A stretch of DNA of 62,320 bases from Lachnospiraceae bacterium UBA1818 (GTDB lineage: Bacteria; Bacillota; Clostridia; Lachnospirales; Lachnospiraceae): contig CAJFQZ010000023.1 of assembly GCA_904419285.1 (NCBI GenBank), positions 1-62,320 of the forward strand, given 5' to 3'. The notes beneath the pieces were generated by a model that saw only the letters and a program-made list of their open reading frames with translations, did no database searches and was not told the DNA's origin. Below, one piece after another: positions 17,350 through 26,139 of the stretch; within the stretch, counting starts at the first letter, position 1, and each line of letters opens with the position of its first letter. The position numbers and the translations under genes are program-made.

Positions 17350-17628
17350 TACCAAACCAGTGAGAAAGAGCAAGTAACTTCAGCGATCCGTTACAGAGAG
17401 CTGCGGGCGGTGGAAACGCGGTATGAGAGGACTGGAGCGAATGGGCTTTTGAGGGCGAGTTGAAAGTACAGTAGGCGAGCCGGAGAATGAACTCCGTTAT
17501 CAAAGAACGCATATGTCGGTATGCATGAGAGGATGCAGTACAGCATCAAGCCGGGTGGCACCGCAGGAGTATGGATAACAGCTCTTGTCCCTGCAATAGT
17601 TTAATTGCGCGGGACAGGAGCTTTTTTA
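17350..17628 (+). promoter_or_regulatory. T-box riboswitch, tryptophan specifier
   Basis: Stem I is recognisable: lower helix AAGAGC (17366-17371) with GCTTTT (17445-17450), the AGTA side of the specifier loop at 17373-17376, the distal AGAGAG at 17395, and on the 3' side GAA followed by TGG (17442-17444), a Trp codon. The conserved antiterminator sequence GGGTGGCACCGC lies at 17553-17564. Its TGGC bulge would pair with a GCCA end, that is a G discriminator, which is what bacterial tRNA-Trp carries. A 12-bp terminator stem (17580-17591 with 17611-17622) and a T run follow. Uncharged tRNA-Trp would therefore allow transcription of the dehydrogenase and transporter downstream. Confidence 0.88.
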
Positions 17629-17746
17629 TGTTTGGGATGAGCAAAGTCCGGTCCTGTGCGGGATCTGGCGACCGGCTGTGATTATGAAAGCTGCTTTTTG
17701 GAACGATCGGTGAGAAATGACGTGCAGATGAAAGGAGATACAGAAT

Positions 17747-18856
17747 ATGAAACTTGAGAACTACGAAGTACACCTGCCGAATTATTCTATCGGGGATAAG
17801 ATCTATGACAAGATCGGCCCGGTGTGTGAATCTTATGGGAGGAAGATCCTTGTGATCGGCGGAAGGAAAGCCCTTGCAGCCGCCTATGACAAGATTGAAT
17901 CTTATGTAAAGCAGACCGGCCTTGAAATCATCGGAAAGGAGATTTACGGAGAAAACTGTACTTACGCGACAGTTGAGAAACTGCGCCGAATGCCGCTTTA
18001 TCAGGAGGCGGACATGGTGTTCGGCGTAGGAGGAGGCAAAGCGCTGGATACGGTGAAGTGTCTCTGTATTACGGATGACAAGCCGGTCTTTGCCTTTCCG
18101 ACGATCGCCTCCAACTGTTCTGCATGTACCTCTGTCTCGATTATGTACAATGAGGACGGAACATTCCTGAAGCCCCATTTCTTTGTGCGCCCGGTCATGC
18201 ATTCGTTCATTGATACAGAGATCATTGCGAAGGCGCCGAGCCAGTATATGTGGGCAGGAATCGGGGATACTTATGCAAAATATTATGAGGCGACGATCTC
18301 GTCCAGGGATGAACGGCTGGAGCACTTTACCGCTCTGGGCGTGGCTGTCAGCCGCATGTGCAGGGATCCGCTGATCGAGTATGGACCGAAAGCATATGAA
18401 GATCATAAGAAGGGGCTCTGCACCTATGACGTGGAACAGGTCGTCCTTGCCATCGTCGTCACAACAGGGATCGCGTCGATCTTTCTGACAAAGGATTTTA
18501 CTCCGGACTACAACAGCGGACTGGCCCATGCCGTCTTCTATGCCATGACCTCTTATCCGGTGATCGAGGAAAGGCATCTGCACGGCGAGGTGGTTGGATT
18601 CGGCGTCCTCCTGGCGCTTCTTGTGGATCAGCAGCATGAGGAGTTTGAGAAGATCTATGAGCTGAATAAAGCCATTGCGCTTCCGGTCTCCTTAAGTGAT
18701 ATCGAGATCACGGAGGAGCAGTGGGAGGAGTGCATGGACCGCATTCCGGATATGTCGGATGTGGCGCACTATCCGTACAAGGTGACAAGAGAGATGCTGG
18801 AAGACGCAATGAACAGGCTGAAGGAGAGAGTGAGAAAAGACGATGAAGAAAAATAA
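17747..18856 (+). CDS. Iron-containing alcohol/glycerol dehydrogenase family protein
   Basis: A 369-residue oxidoreductase of the GldA-like group. The NAD-binding half has KILVIGGRKAL and the GVGGGKALDTVK loop. The metal-binding half has GIGDTYAKYYE (Asp), GLAHAVFYAM (His) and HLHGEVVGFGV (His). It would interconvert an alcohol and a carbonyl with NAD(H); the substrate is unknown. The AAAGGAGAT site supports the start. Control by the Trp T-box and a 14-base overlap with the transporter gene suggest a role in tryptophan or aromatic keto/hydroxy acid metabolism, but that is inference. Confidence 0.8.
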   Translation: MKLENYEVHLPNYSIGDKIYDKIGPVCESYGRKILVIGGRKALAAAYDKIESYVKQTGLEIIGKEIYGENCTYATVEKLRRMPLYQEADMVFGVGGGKALDTVKCLCITDDKPVFAFPTIASNCSACTSVSIMYNEDGTFLKPHFFVRPVMHSFIDTEIIAKAPSQYMWAGIGDTYAKYYEATISSRDERLEHFTALGVAVSRMCRDPLIEYGPKAYEDHKKGLCTYDVEQVVLAIVVTTGIASIFLTKDFTPDYNSGLAHAVFYAMTSYPVIEERHLHGEVVGFGVLLALLVDQQHEEFEKIYELNKAIALPVSLSDIEITEEQWEECMDRIPDMSDVAHYPYKVTREMLEDAMNRLKERVRKDDEEK

Positions 18857-20027
18857 GACCGGCGCCGTCATACTCGGTGTGGCATTTGTGTGGTTTACGA
18901 CTCATTTTGGGGGCGGCTTTGCCTCCGGAGCACAGATTTACAGTTATTTTGTGAGATACGGCATATGGTGTCTGATCATGCCGGTGCTGGCGATGCTGTA
19001 CAATACTGTTTTCTTTGCATACAGTCTGCGTTTCGCGAGAAAGCATGAAGTGTATGATTACCGTTCCTATAATAATGCATTTTACGGAAGGTTCGCACCG
19101 GTCTTTTCAAACCTCTTCGAGGTGCTGTATATCTGCGTGATGTGTGTGGCGCCTGCCGTCGCTTTCGCCACAGGCGGGGCCACGCTGAGTGAACTGACAG
19201 GGCTTCCGTACCTGCTGTGCACCTTCCTGATCGGCGTGTTCATTTTTGTCGTGGCGATCTTCGGGACCGACCTGGTGCGGAAGGTGGCGTCTGTTCTGTC
19301 CATCTGTATCATTGCAGGACTGCTGATCGTCTATATCCCGAACATTGTCTCGAACTTTTCCGGGATCGCAGATGCAGTGGATAGTATGACAGCGGCGAAA
19401 CTCCCGTTCGGTGATGCGCTGTACTCCGCGTTTCTGTACGGAACATTTCAGCTGTCCAACATTGCAGTGTTTGTCCAGCACGCCAGGTCTTTTGAAAAAC
19501 CTGGTGATGCGGTGAAGAGCATGGGAGTCGGATTCGCAGTCAATTCTCTTATGATGGTCATGGTCGTGCTGGGATTGATGACGATCTATACAAGCCCGGA
19601 TGCAGCTCAGCAGAGTATTCCGACACTGTTCATGGTGCAGAACGGTGTGGGCGCTTCCTTTATGACGCCGCTGATCTCAATCCTGATCATTCTTGGCGCG
19701 GTCTCGACAGCGGTCAATATGGTGGCCGCCATGGTAAAGCGCATCTGCAAGGAGTCAGGAAGAGAGACATCCGTGGAACAGAAGAAAGAGACGGATGCAG
19801 GCCGGAAGACAGCCGGAGAGAGCACGGCGGGCTTCAAAGTTACAAAGAAAGAGATCGCTGCGGCGCTCTTATGCTGTCTTGTGGATTTCGGGATCGCACA
19901 GTTCGGGCTGCTGACCCTGATCCAGAAGGCTTACAGCGGGATCGCATATCTGGCGATACCGGTGATCCTGATTCCATATATTGTACATATGATCGTGACA
20001 AGATTTGATACAAAGCCGGCAAAATAG
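18843..20027 (+). CDS. YkvI-like membrane transporter
   Basis: A 394-residue integral membrane protein with about ten or eleven hydrophobic segments. The opening FVWFTTHFGGGFASGAQIYS carries the glycine-rich unwound first helix seen in APC-fold transporters and matches the YkvI-type proteins. A hydrophilic Lys/Glu/Thr-rich loop of about 40 residues (roughly 300-340) precedes the last two helices. It starts within the dehydrogenase gene and shares its T-box, so it most likely moves tryptophan or a related compound. Substrate and direction are not shown by the sequence. A terminator follows at once. Confidence 0.75.
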   Translation: MKKNKTGAVILGVAFVWFTTHFGGGFASGAQIYSYFVRYGIWCLIMPVLAMLYNTVFFAYSLRFARKHEVYDYRSYNNAFYGRFAPVFSNLFEVLYICVMCVAPAVAFATGGATLSELTGLPYLLCTFLIGVFIFVVAIFGTDLVRKVASVLSICIIAGLLIVYIPNIVSNFSGIADAVDSMTAAKLPFGDALYSAFLYGTFQLSNIAVFVQHARSFEKPGDAVKSMGVGFAVNSLMMVMVVLGLMTIYTSPDAAQQSIPTLFMVQNGVGASFMTPLISILIILGAVSTAVNMVAAMVKRICKESGRETSVEQKKETDAGRKTAGESTAGFKVTKKEIAAALLCCLVDFGIAQFGLLTLIQKAYSGIAYLAIPVILIPYIVHMIVTRFDTKPAK

Positions 20028-20037
20028 AAAAAAACGG

Positions 20038-20076
20038 ACTGCACAAAATTTCACTGCAGATTTTGTGCAGTTTTTC
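20038..20076 (+). terminator. Terminator of the T-box operon
   Basis: A perfect 12-bp stem, ACTGCACAAAAT (20038-20049) with ATTTTGTGCAGT (20060-20071), is followed by a T run. Confidence 0.9.
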
Positions 20077-20358
20077 TATGCCCTTTTCGTTGACGGATCC
20101 TCTGAAAAAAGCTAAAGTTAAAGAACACAGAAAATAGTTCTGCAGAGGAAGGAACTGTTTGTCTCATGGAATTCTGTATTTCATGACCGCATATCTGTTT
20201 TGGATATGTCTCTTCTCTATCGATATCTTGAATCGGTCCCGTTTCGGGAAAGCTTCCGGATTGATACATGCAATAAAATAATATGGGATGCCGGGAATTG
20301 GTTTTCTGCTGCGCTGATCGGTTCCTTTACGCAGACGCCCGGCAGGAAAGGACAGTGT

Positions 20359-20745
20359 ATGGAAAATGATTTGAACTACAGGGCGTTTTGTTCGCAGCTT
20401 GACACTTATTTCAGACGAAATGAAAACAGATTCCGCAAGAGTGTCAGGGAAGGCAAAGAAGAAGTCAGATACCGCTTTTTCCCGAAAGGATTTACCGCGG
20501 TGCGCAAGGGAGATGCAGAGTTTGTCCGCGATACGAATGTAAAGTATTATCATCTTGGAACGGACAGGCTGCAGGGAGATTTTGCGGTCCTGAAGAGCAG
20601 CGGAGGGGAGGACCTGCAGGCATACTGCCGTTTTTCTGTGGAAGAAATGTTCAGAGAATATCAGGAGTACGGCTGGAGCGGAGTCAGGGGATTCGTGGAA
20701 AGTAATCTCGCAGATACTTTGATGGATAAATGCTGTAACAGATAA
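20359..20745 (+). CDS. Hypothetical protein
   Basis: A 128-residue soluble protein of no recognised family, starting MENDLNYRAFCSQLDTYFRR. It is rich in aromatic and charged residues (VRYRFFPKGF, NVKYYHLGTD, YQEYGWSGVRGFVESN) and ends in DKCCNR. The ATG at 20359 has AAAGGA upstream; the frame is open to an ATG at 20200, but that extension looks non-coding. The 280 bases before it (20077-20358) show no gene. It stands alone between two terminated operons. Confidence 0.5.
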   Translation: MENDLNYRAFCSQLDTYFRRNENRFRKSVREGKEEVRYRFFPKGFTAVRKGDAEFVRDTNVKYYHLGTDRLQGDFAVLKSSGGEDLQAYCRFSVEEMFREYQEYGWSGVRGFVESNLADTLMDKCCNR

Positions 20746-20767
20746 ATGCTGTAATGCAATAAATTGT

Positions 20768-20796
20768 TTTACATCCTCCTGGTTTTGTTATATACT
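20768..20796 (+). promoter_or_regulatory. Promoter of the AGCS symporter
   Basis: TTTACA (20768-20773), a 17-base spacer and TATACT (20791-20796) lie about 100 bases before the gene. The leader between them contains several GC-rich complementary blocks, but no known riboswitch was recognised. Confidence 0.6.
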
Positions 20797-20899
20797 GGAC
20801 AGACAGCGGTATTGTTCCAAAGGTCAGAGAGCGCAGACAGACGCGCTGCTGTACAGAAGGGGAACTGCCGGTCATCAAAAGAAATGAGAGGATAAATAT

Positions 20900-22294
20900 A
20901 TGGCGATCTTTCGAGCTGTCTATAATATACTCTGGGGAGATATCATCAGCATCCCGCTGCCCGGCGGGAGCAGCCTCGGGCTTTCCCTCCTGGTGCTGAT
21001 CCTGGTCCCGGCGGGGATCTACTTTACGATACGGACGAGGTTCCTTCCGTTCCGGATGTTCCCGGAGATGATCAAGGTGACACTGGAAAATAATAAGAAG
21101 ACAGAGCGGGAGGGAATCTCCGGGGTGCAGGCGCTGATTGTCTCAACCGCCTGCCGCGTGGGCATGGGCAATCTGGTGGGCGTGGTCGCCGCGATCTCCG
21201 CCGGCGGCGCGGGAGCCGTGTTCTGGATGTGGGTGATCGCACTGGTCGGTTCCTCCACAGCTTTCATCGAAGCCACGCTGGCGCAGATCTATAAGGAGAA
21301 AGATCCGCTCTACGGCGGTTTCCGGGGAGGTCCGGCATACTATATCCACCATCTGTTCATCAAAAAGAACAGTCTGCGGAAGCACTCTGTTATAGCGGTG
21401 CTTTTTGCACTGTCCGGACTGATCTGCTGGTGCGGGATCAGCCAGGTAATCGGAAATTCGATCTCCTCATCCTTTGAGAACGCATTTCATGTGCCGCCGA
21501 TCTATTCAACGGTCGTGCTGGTAGTGATCGCTGCAGTCATCGTTCTCAGAAAGAATGCCACGGTGAAAGTGCTGGATATTATGGTGCCGATCATGGCGGC
21601 GTGTTACTTTTTTATCACGATCTTTATCATTGTGAAGAATGCAGGACAGCTTCCGGCGGTCTTTGAGCGGATCTTTTCGGAGGCGTTCGGTTTCCGTCAG
21701 GTCGTGGGAGGCGGCATCGGAGCAGTGATCATGAACGGTGCGAAGAGAGGCCTCTTTTCCAATGAGGCAGGTTCAGGTTCCGCACCCTGCGCCGCGGCGG
21801 CAGCGGACATCAGCCATCCTGCAAAGGAAGGACTGCTCCAGGCGCTGGGCGTCTTTATCGACACGCTTGTGATCTGCAGCTGTTCTGCCATGATCATGCT
21901 GCTGACGCCGGAGAGCATGACAAAGGGGCTGGAAGGAATGGATCTTCTCCAGACCGCCATGCAGTACCATCTCGGGGAGTTCGGCGTGATATTCATTGCA
22001 GTGATCCTCTTTCTGTTCAGTTTCTCTACATTCCTGGGTATCCTGTTCTACGCAAGACCGAATGTGGCATACCTCTTCGGGGATAACTGGACATCCCAGA
22101 CGCTGTATAAAGTGCTGGCTCTCGTTATGCTTTTTGTCGGAGGACTTGCCGCATATCAGTTTGTCTGGGATCTGGGAGATCTGGGCGTGGGACTGATGAC
22201 AGTGTTCAATATGATCGCACTGATCCCGCTGGCGCCGAAAGCACTCGCGTCCTTGAAGGATTATGAGAAAAATGAGATGAAAAAAGGAAAATAG
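20900..22294 (+). CDS. Alanine/glycine:cation symporter (AGCS family)
   Basis: A 464-residue transporter with about eleven membrane segments. Family signatures are FRMFPEMIKVTL, the ACRVGMGNLVGVVAAISAGG block, FIEATLAQIYK, GGPAYYIHH and the later NEAGSGSAPCAAAAA. AGCS proteins import alanine, glycine or glutamine with Na+ or H+. The start is supported by GAGAGG. It stands alone with its own promoter and terminator, so it is a single-gene unit. Confidence 0.88.
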   Translation: MAIFRAVYNILWGDIISIPLPGGSSLGLSLLVLILVPAGIYFTIRTRFLPFRMFPEMIKVTLENNKKTEREGISGVQALIVSTACRVGMGNLVGVVAAISAGGAGAVFWMWVIALVGSSTAFIEATLAQIYKEKDPLYGGFRGGPAYYIHHLFIKKNSLRKHSVIAVLFALSGLICWCGISQVIGNSISSSFENAFHVPPIYSTVVLVVIAAVIVLRKNATVKVLDIMVPIMAACYFFITIFIIVKNAGQLPAVFERIFSEAFGFRQVVGGGIGAVIMNGAKRGLFSNEAGSGSAPCAAAAADISHPAKEGLLQALGVFIDTLVICSCSAMIMLLTPESMTKGLEGMDLLQTAMQYHLGEFGVIFIAVILFLFSFSTFLGILFYARPNVAYLFGDNWTSQTLYKVLALVMLFVGGLAAYQFVWDLGDLGVGLMTVFNMIALIPLAPKALASLKDYEKNEMKKGK

Positions 22295-22298
22295 ACTA

Positions 22299-22330
22299 GA
22301 AAAACGGTCCTGATGCCAGGGCCGTTTTTC
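22299..22330 (+). terminator. Terminator after the AGCS symporter
   Basis: The stem GAAAAACGG...CCTG pairs with CAGG...CCGTTTTTC around a 4-base loop, with one G-T pair, giving a hairpin with A and T tails that can work in both directions. Confidence 0.85.
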
Positions 22331-22394
22331 TATGGCAGTGAGTCGCTGATCCATGGTGCGCTGTATCTGGTATGCAGTTCTCATTTTGAAGGCT

Positions 22395-22766
22395 TCAGAT
22401 CCCTCTGCGGAACAGCCAGAAGGAATAGATACACGGAATCACAGCGCATAAGAGAATGATCCCGAACACAAGAATGAGGGAGCCTTCCTCTCCGAGAACG
22501 CCGCCGCTGAATCCGCCGAGGATCATCAGGATACCGCCGACGATAAAAAGCCTGCCGCCCAGCCGGTGTGTGCGGTTCCAGTTCTCTGTGCTGTTCAGCG
22601 TCCAGGGCATCTTTATGCCCACGGTATAGTTCTGCTGAAGGTTGGGCATATAATTGCCAAACACGATAAAAACGATTCCTATAAGGACAAAGCAGATCAC
22701 GAATACGTCAATGTCCGCGCCCATGGCAGTGAGGTAGACAATCCCGTTTGTGACCAGAGACAGCAC
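22395..22766 (-). pseudogene. SdpI-family membrane protein lacking its N-terminal DUF1648 part
   Basis: The 123-residue frame contains the C-terminal SdpI region: FGNYMPNLQQNYTVGIKMPW, TLNSTENWNRTHRLGGRLFI and two or three hydrophobic helices. SdpI proteins are normally about 200 residues with a DUF1648 segment first. Here an in-frame stop precedes the sequence at about 22783, and only the last part of the first domain (VIPVLSLVTNGIVYL) remains. SdpI confers immunity to a cannibalism toxin in Bacillus; related proteins are widespread. The 5' loss makes function doubtful. Confidence 0.6.
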
Positions 22767-22821
22767 AGGGATAACAGAAAGTCAATAAGCGTTTAGAAAA
22801 ATTTCTAAATTCTGCTCTGTT

Positions 22822-23760
22822 TTATTCCGACTGGATCTGAGCGCTTTTTCTGCATTCTTTCGGCGTACATCCAAAGCTTTCACGGAACAGCTTGGAAAAA
22901 TAGCTGAGATGCCCGAATCCGCAGGCTGTCGCCGCCTCTGTCACACTGAGTCCGTCCTCCAGCAGCAGACGCCGGCTGACCTGGAGCCGGTACTGATTGA
23001 GGAAATCAATGGGAGTCTGCTGCAGACAGTCCCGGAAGATCCGGCAGCATTTGCTCCGGCTGACATGTCCTGCGGCGGCGATATCGTCCAGGGTGATCCT
23101 GACTGAATAATTCTGGAAGATATAGGAGACCATGGCACGCTGGGCAGCGCCGTCCGGATCCGGCCGGGAGAGTGGGGACGCCGGGTCTGCGGAAGGACAG
23201 AGAAGTCCGCGGGAGATGAGGCGCCCAAGAAGGAGATGCATGAGCCCGATGATCTCGAGTTCATAGCCGGGGCTTTGTCTCTCGCGGAGCCGGACCGCCT
23301 GTTCCAGCAGAGAGGAAATTTCGCCGGATATTTCCGCGCTGTCCTCCATACCGGCGTCTGCCGAAGCAGGAAAATAGAGAAAGCCGGCCTGTTCATTTTT
23401 AATAAAAGGGCGGATGTAACGGTCGTAAAGGGTTCGGTTAGCGGAAAAGAGCCGGGGATGAACAAGGATGCACAGGAAGCGGCATTCCTTTCTGTCCCAG
23501 GAGTACCCGTAGTGCATCTGGCGTGAGTTGACGATCAGGCAGTCGCCCTCCTTCAGAAGGACAGTCCGGCTGCCGATTTTGTAGTACATCTCACCCTCTC
23601 TGATGCGGATAAACTCCAGGTCATCATGCCAGTGGCAGAGGGCGCGCATTCCGGGATACTCGGAGAGGGCGTCAGATTTTACATAGAGCGGGATCCCCGC
23701 TGAGTCATAGTGGACGATCTCTGAGGCGTCCTTCATGAGATCATGCTTTGTCTTAGCCAT
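22822..23760 (-). CDS. AraC family transcriptional regulator
   Basis: A 312-residue regulator. The N-terminal cupin part has CHWHDDLEFIRIREGEMYYK and a GDCLIVNSRQMHYGYS block. The C-terminal part has two helix-turn-helix units: LDDIAAAGHVSRSKCCRIFR, then VSRRLLLEDGLSVTEAATAC and GFGHLSYFSKLFRESFGCTP. AraC proteins with this cupin usually sense a small carbohydrate-like ligand. The GAAAGGGG site precedes the start. It is divergent from the MATE remnant at 23954, perhaps once its target. Confidence 0.85.
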   Translation of the reverse strand: MAKTKHDLMKDASEIVHYDSAGIPLYVKSDALSEYPGMRALCHWHDDLEFIRIREGEMYYKIGSRTVLLKEGDCLIVNSRQMHYGYSWDRKECRFLCILVHPRLFSANRTLYDRYIRPFIKNEQAGFLYFPASADAGMEDSAEISGEISSLLEQAVRLRERQSPGYELEIIGLMHLLLGRLISRGLLCPSADPASPLSRPDPDGAAQRAMVSYIFQNYSVRITLDDIAAAGHVSRSKCCRIFRDCLQQTPIDFLNQYRLQVSRRLLLEDGLSVTEAATACGFGHLSYFSKLFRESFGCTPKECRKSAQIQSE

Positions 23761-23953
23761 GGTGCTGCCCCTTTCGTGAAATTCTATAAAGATTCTCTAT
23801 AAAGATCCGCAGCGCGCAGGACAGACCGGGACGGCGTCCGGATCCGGGAACGCCGTGATCTGGGATAAAAATATGATAATTGATACGATTTTTATAATAT
23901 ATAGAGAAAATCGTGATAGAATTCTCTTTTTCAAAATACTATCATGTCATTAT

Positions 23954-24217
23954 GTGCTTGGCAAGGTCGGAAAGTCGCTCAATTCGACAGTGGTCGCAGG
24001 GATCTTCTGCGCAGGAGGGGATACGAAGTTCGGCTTTTTCTGCGATACGGTCGTCATGTGGGCGGTGATCATCCCGGTGGGACTGACAGCGGCGTTTGTC
24101 CTTCGGCTGCCGGTCCTGACTGTATACTTTCTGCTGAACCTGGATGAGCTGATCAAGCTGCCGGCTGTGTACAGGCATTACAGGAAGCACAGATGGGTAA
24201 GGGATCTTACCAGATAG
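23954..24217 (+). pseudogene. C-terminal remnant of a MATE efflux transporter
   Basis: About 87 residues from LGKVGKSLNSTVVAGIFCAG onward (GDTKFGFFCDTVVMWAVIIP, then LPVLTVYFLLNLDELIKLPA) match the last three helices of MATE transporters. The first roughly 360 residues are missing; the sequence before 23950 is AT-rich and non-coding. A full MATE gene exists at 30847 but is not an obvious duplicate of this one. The frame is open up to 23855, but that extension has no family sense. Confidence 0.65.
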
Positions 24218-24404
24218 GAGCTGCGCCCTTGTGAGACAGGGAGCGGACGCCGTGGGGCGGCAGAGGCGCCCGATACAGAGAAAGTCTCTTGTAATCATAT
24301 GACTGGGGAGATAAAATGATATTGGCAGAGGATCAGAGCCTCCGGGAATACAGGAGGCAGAGCTGAATTCTGCTTTATGGTATGAAAAACAGGAGGACAA
24401 GAGT

Positions 24405-25238
24405 ATGGCGCTGATCCAGGTGAATTTTTTATCGGAGGCATTGATGAGGACCGTGCCGGTGCAGGTGATCCTGCCGGTAGATAAGATGGGAGTCCCCGGA
24501 AGTACGGTGCGGAAAGAGAAGCCTTTTAAGACGCTTTATCTTCTGCATGGTATTTTCGGCAATTATACGGACTGGGTATCAGGGACGAACATCCAGAGGT
24601 GGGCAGAAGAGCGGAGCCTGGCGGTAGTGATGCCGTCGGGGGACAATATGTTCTATGTGGACCAGAAGGAAGGACACAATTTCTATGGAGAGTACATCGG
24701 GAGAGAACTCGTGGAGATGACAAGAAGGATGTTCCCTCTCTCCAGAAAGCGGGAGGATACCTATATCGGCGGATTGTCCATGGGAGGATACGGGGCGCTT
24801 CGGAACGGACTGAAATACAGCGGGACATTCGGCTGCATTGCATCGTTGTCCGGAGCAATGCTCATAGACGATATTGCAGAGAGAACGGATGACACAGCAT
24901 CTTTCATCGATTCCAGAACCTATGCGCAGAGTGTGTTCGGGAATCTGGAGCAGGCTGCGGAGAGCGACAAGAACCCGAAATGGCTTGTGAGGAGACTGAA
25001 GGAGGAAGGAAAAGACATCCCGAAGATCTATCTGACCTGCGGGAGACAGGACTCTCTTCTTGGTCCGAACCGCGAGTTTCGTGATTTCCTGAAGAAACAG
25101 GGTGTGGACGTTACTTATGTGGAAGGAGACGGCGGGCATGAGTGGGACTTCTGGAACCGCTCGATCCGGGAGGTGCTCGAATGGCTTCCGCTGGAGACGT
25201 GCGAAGCAGGGATAAACAGTGGAAATGTAGGACTGTAA
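24405..25238 (+). CDS. Esterase family protein (alpha/beta hydrolase, EstA/esterase D-like)
   Basis: A 277-residue serine hydrolase. KTLYLLHGIFGNYTDW forms the oxyanion region, GLSMGGYGALR (Ser125) is the nucleophile elbow, LTCGRQDSLLGPN supplies the acid and GGHEWDFWNRSI the histidine. This matches the putative-esterase family (feruloyl, tributyrin and S-formylglutathione type esterases). No signal peptide is seen. ACAGGAGGACAA supports the start. It is followed 24 bases later by an acetyltransferase gene, so the pair may handle ester or acetyl groups on sugars. Confidence 0.85.
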   Translation: MALIQVNFLSEALMRTVPVQVILPVDKMGVPGSTVRKEKPFKTLYLLHGIFGNYTDWVSGTNIQRWAEERSLAVVMPSGDNMFYVDQKEGHNFYGEYIGRELVEMTRRMFPLSRKREDTYIGGLSMGGYGALRNGLKYSGTFGCIASLSGAMLIDDIAERTDDTASFIDSRTYAQSVFGNLEQAAESDKNPKWLVRRLKEEGKDIPKIYLTCGRQDSLLGPNREFRDFLKKQGVDVTYVEGDGGHEWDFWNRSIREVLEWLPLETCEAGINSGNVGL

Positions 25239-25262
25239 GCAAGAGAAAAGGAGGAGAAAAGA

Positions 25263-25883
25263 ATGAACAATATTGAAAGAAGAGACAGGGAGATGGCGTA
25301 TATTTCTGATGATGCCGTGATGGAAGAACAGAAGGTCTGCCGCAGGATCCTTCAGCGGCTGAACACTGTGGACCGGTCGGATTTTGACGAGATCGGAAAG
25401 ATCGTGAAGGAACTGCTGGGAAAATCTGAGGATGCATTTATCAATCCTCCGTTCTACTGCGATTATGGTTCGCACATTGAAGTTGGAAAGAATTTTTTTG
25501 CCAATTATAACTGCACCATCATTGATGTGGCGAAAGTGAAGATCGGAGACAACTGCCAGATGGCGCCAAATGTCGCGATCTATACAGCGGGACATCCGCT
25601 TCATCCGGTGGCGAGAAATTCGATGTATGAGTACGGGATCAGTGTTACCATAGGCGACAATGTTTGGATCGGAGGGAATACAGTGATCATGCCCGGAGTG
25701 CACATCGGGAGCAACACGGTGATCGGCGCGGGAAGCGTTGTGACAAAGGATATCCCGGACTGGTCGGTGGCGGTCGGCAATCCGTGCAGGGTCATTAAGA
25801 AGATCACGGAAGAGGATAAGAAGTATTACTATAAGGACAGAGAATTCGACAGCGAGGCGTGGGAAGTGATCTCAAAGCTGTAA
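25263..25883 (+). CDS. Sugar O-acetyltransferase (maltose/galactoside acetyltransferase type)
   Basis: A 206-residue left-handed beta-helix enzyme. An N-terminal helical Mac-type segment (ERRDREMAYISDDAVMEEQK) precedes hexapeptide repeats such as VGKNFFANYNCTIIDVAKVK and IGDNVWIGGNTVIMPGVHIG. The catalytic His lies in YTAGHPLHPVAR, and a GAGSVVTKDIPDWSVAVGNP end block is typical. It transfers acetyl from acetyl-CoA to a sugar hydroxyl. AAGGAGGAG precedes the start. It is in one operon with the esterase upstream. Confidence 0.88.
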   Translation: MNNIERRDREMAYISDDAVMEEQKVCRRILQRLNTVDRSDFDEIGKIVKELLGKSEDAFINPPFYCDYGSHIEVGKNFFANYNCTIIDVAKVKIGDNCQMAPNVAIYTAGHPLHPVARNSMYEYGISVTIGDNVWIGGNTVIMPGVHIGSNTVIGAGSVVTKDIPDWSVAVGNPCRVIKKITEEDKKYYYKDREFDSEAWEVISKL

Positions 25884-26059
25884 GAGCGGCAGCGCAGATG
25901 CAGCGGCCGGAGGGACAGAGACAGCGGTTCTGACGATGGCAGCGGCGCTGTTTATCATTATCCGAATTACAGATGTGCAGACCGGAAGTCGGGGAATACG
26001 GCGCACGAACCGAAGGTGACCGGAGATCTGTTCAGAGTGGAGCGGCATATAAAATATAT

Positions 26060-26088
26060 TTTACCCGGCTATGGACGTATGCTATAAT
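26060..26088 (+). promoter_or_regulatory. Promoter of the HAD hydrolase/LysR pair
   Basis: TTTACC (26060-26065), a 17-base spacer and a perfect TATAAT (26083-26088) lie 51 bases before the HAD gene. The rest of 25884-26139 shows no gene. Confidence 0.65.
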
Positions 26089-26139
26089 CATACTTGTTGA
26101 AAATCAAAGACAATCTACAGACAGCAGGGTGATAAGAAG

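Noticed and set aside
17546-18637. Long minus-strand open frame of 363 residues opposite the dehydrogenase
   Set aside because: It is antisense to a clear dehydrogenase gene, has no family sense and overlaps the T-box terminator. It arises from codon bias on the opposite strand.
20797-20899. Glycine riboswitch before the AGCS symporter
   Set aside because: The leader has GC-rich complementary blocks but not the conserved glycine aptamer cores, so it was not called.
24579-25703. Minus-strand open frame of 374 residues opposite the esterase and acetyltransferase
   Set aside because: It covers two well-supported genes on the other strand and shows no recognisable protein pattern.
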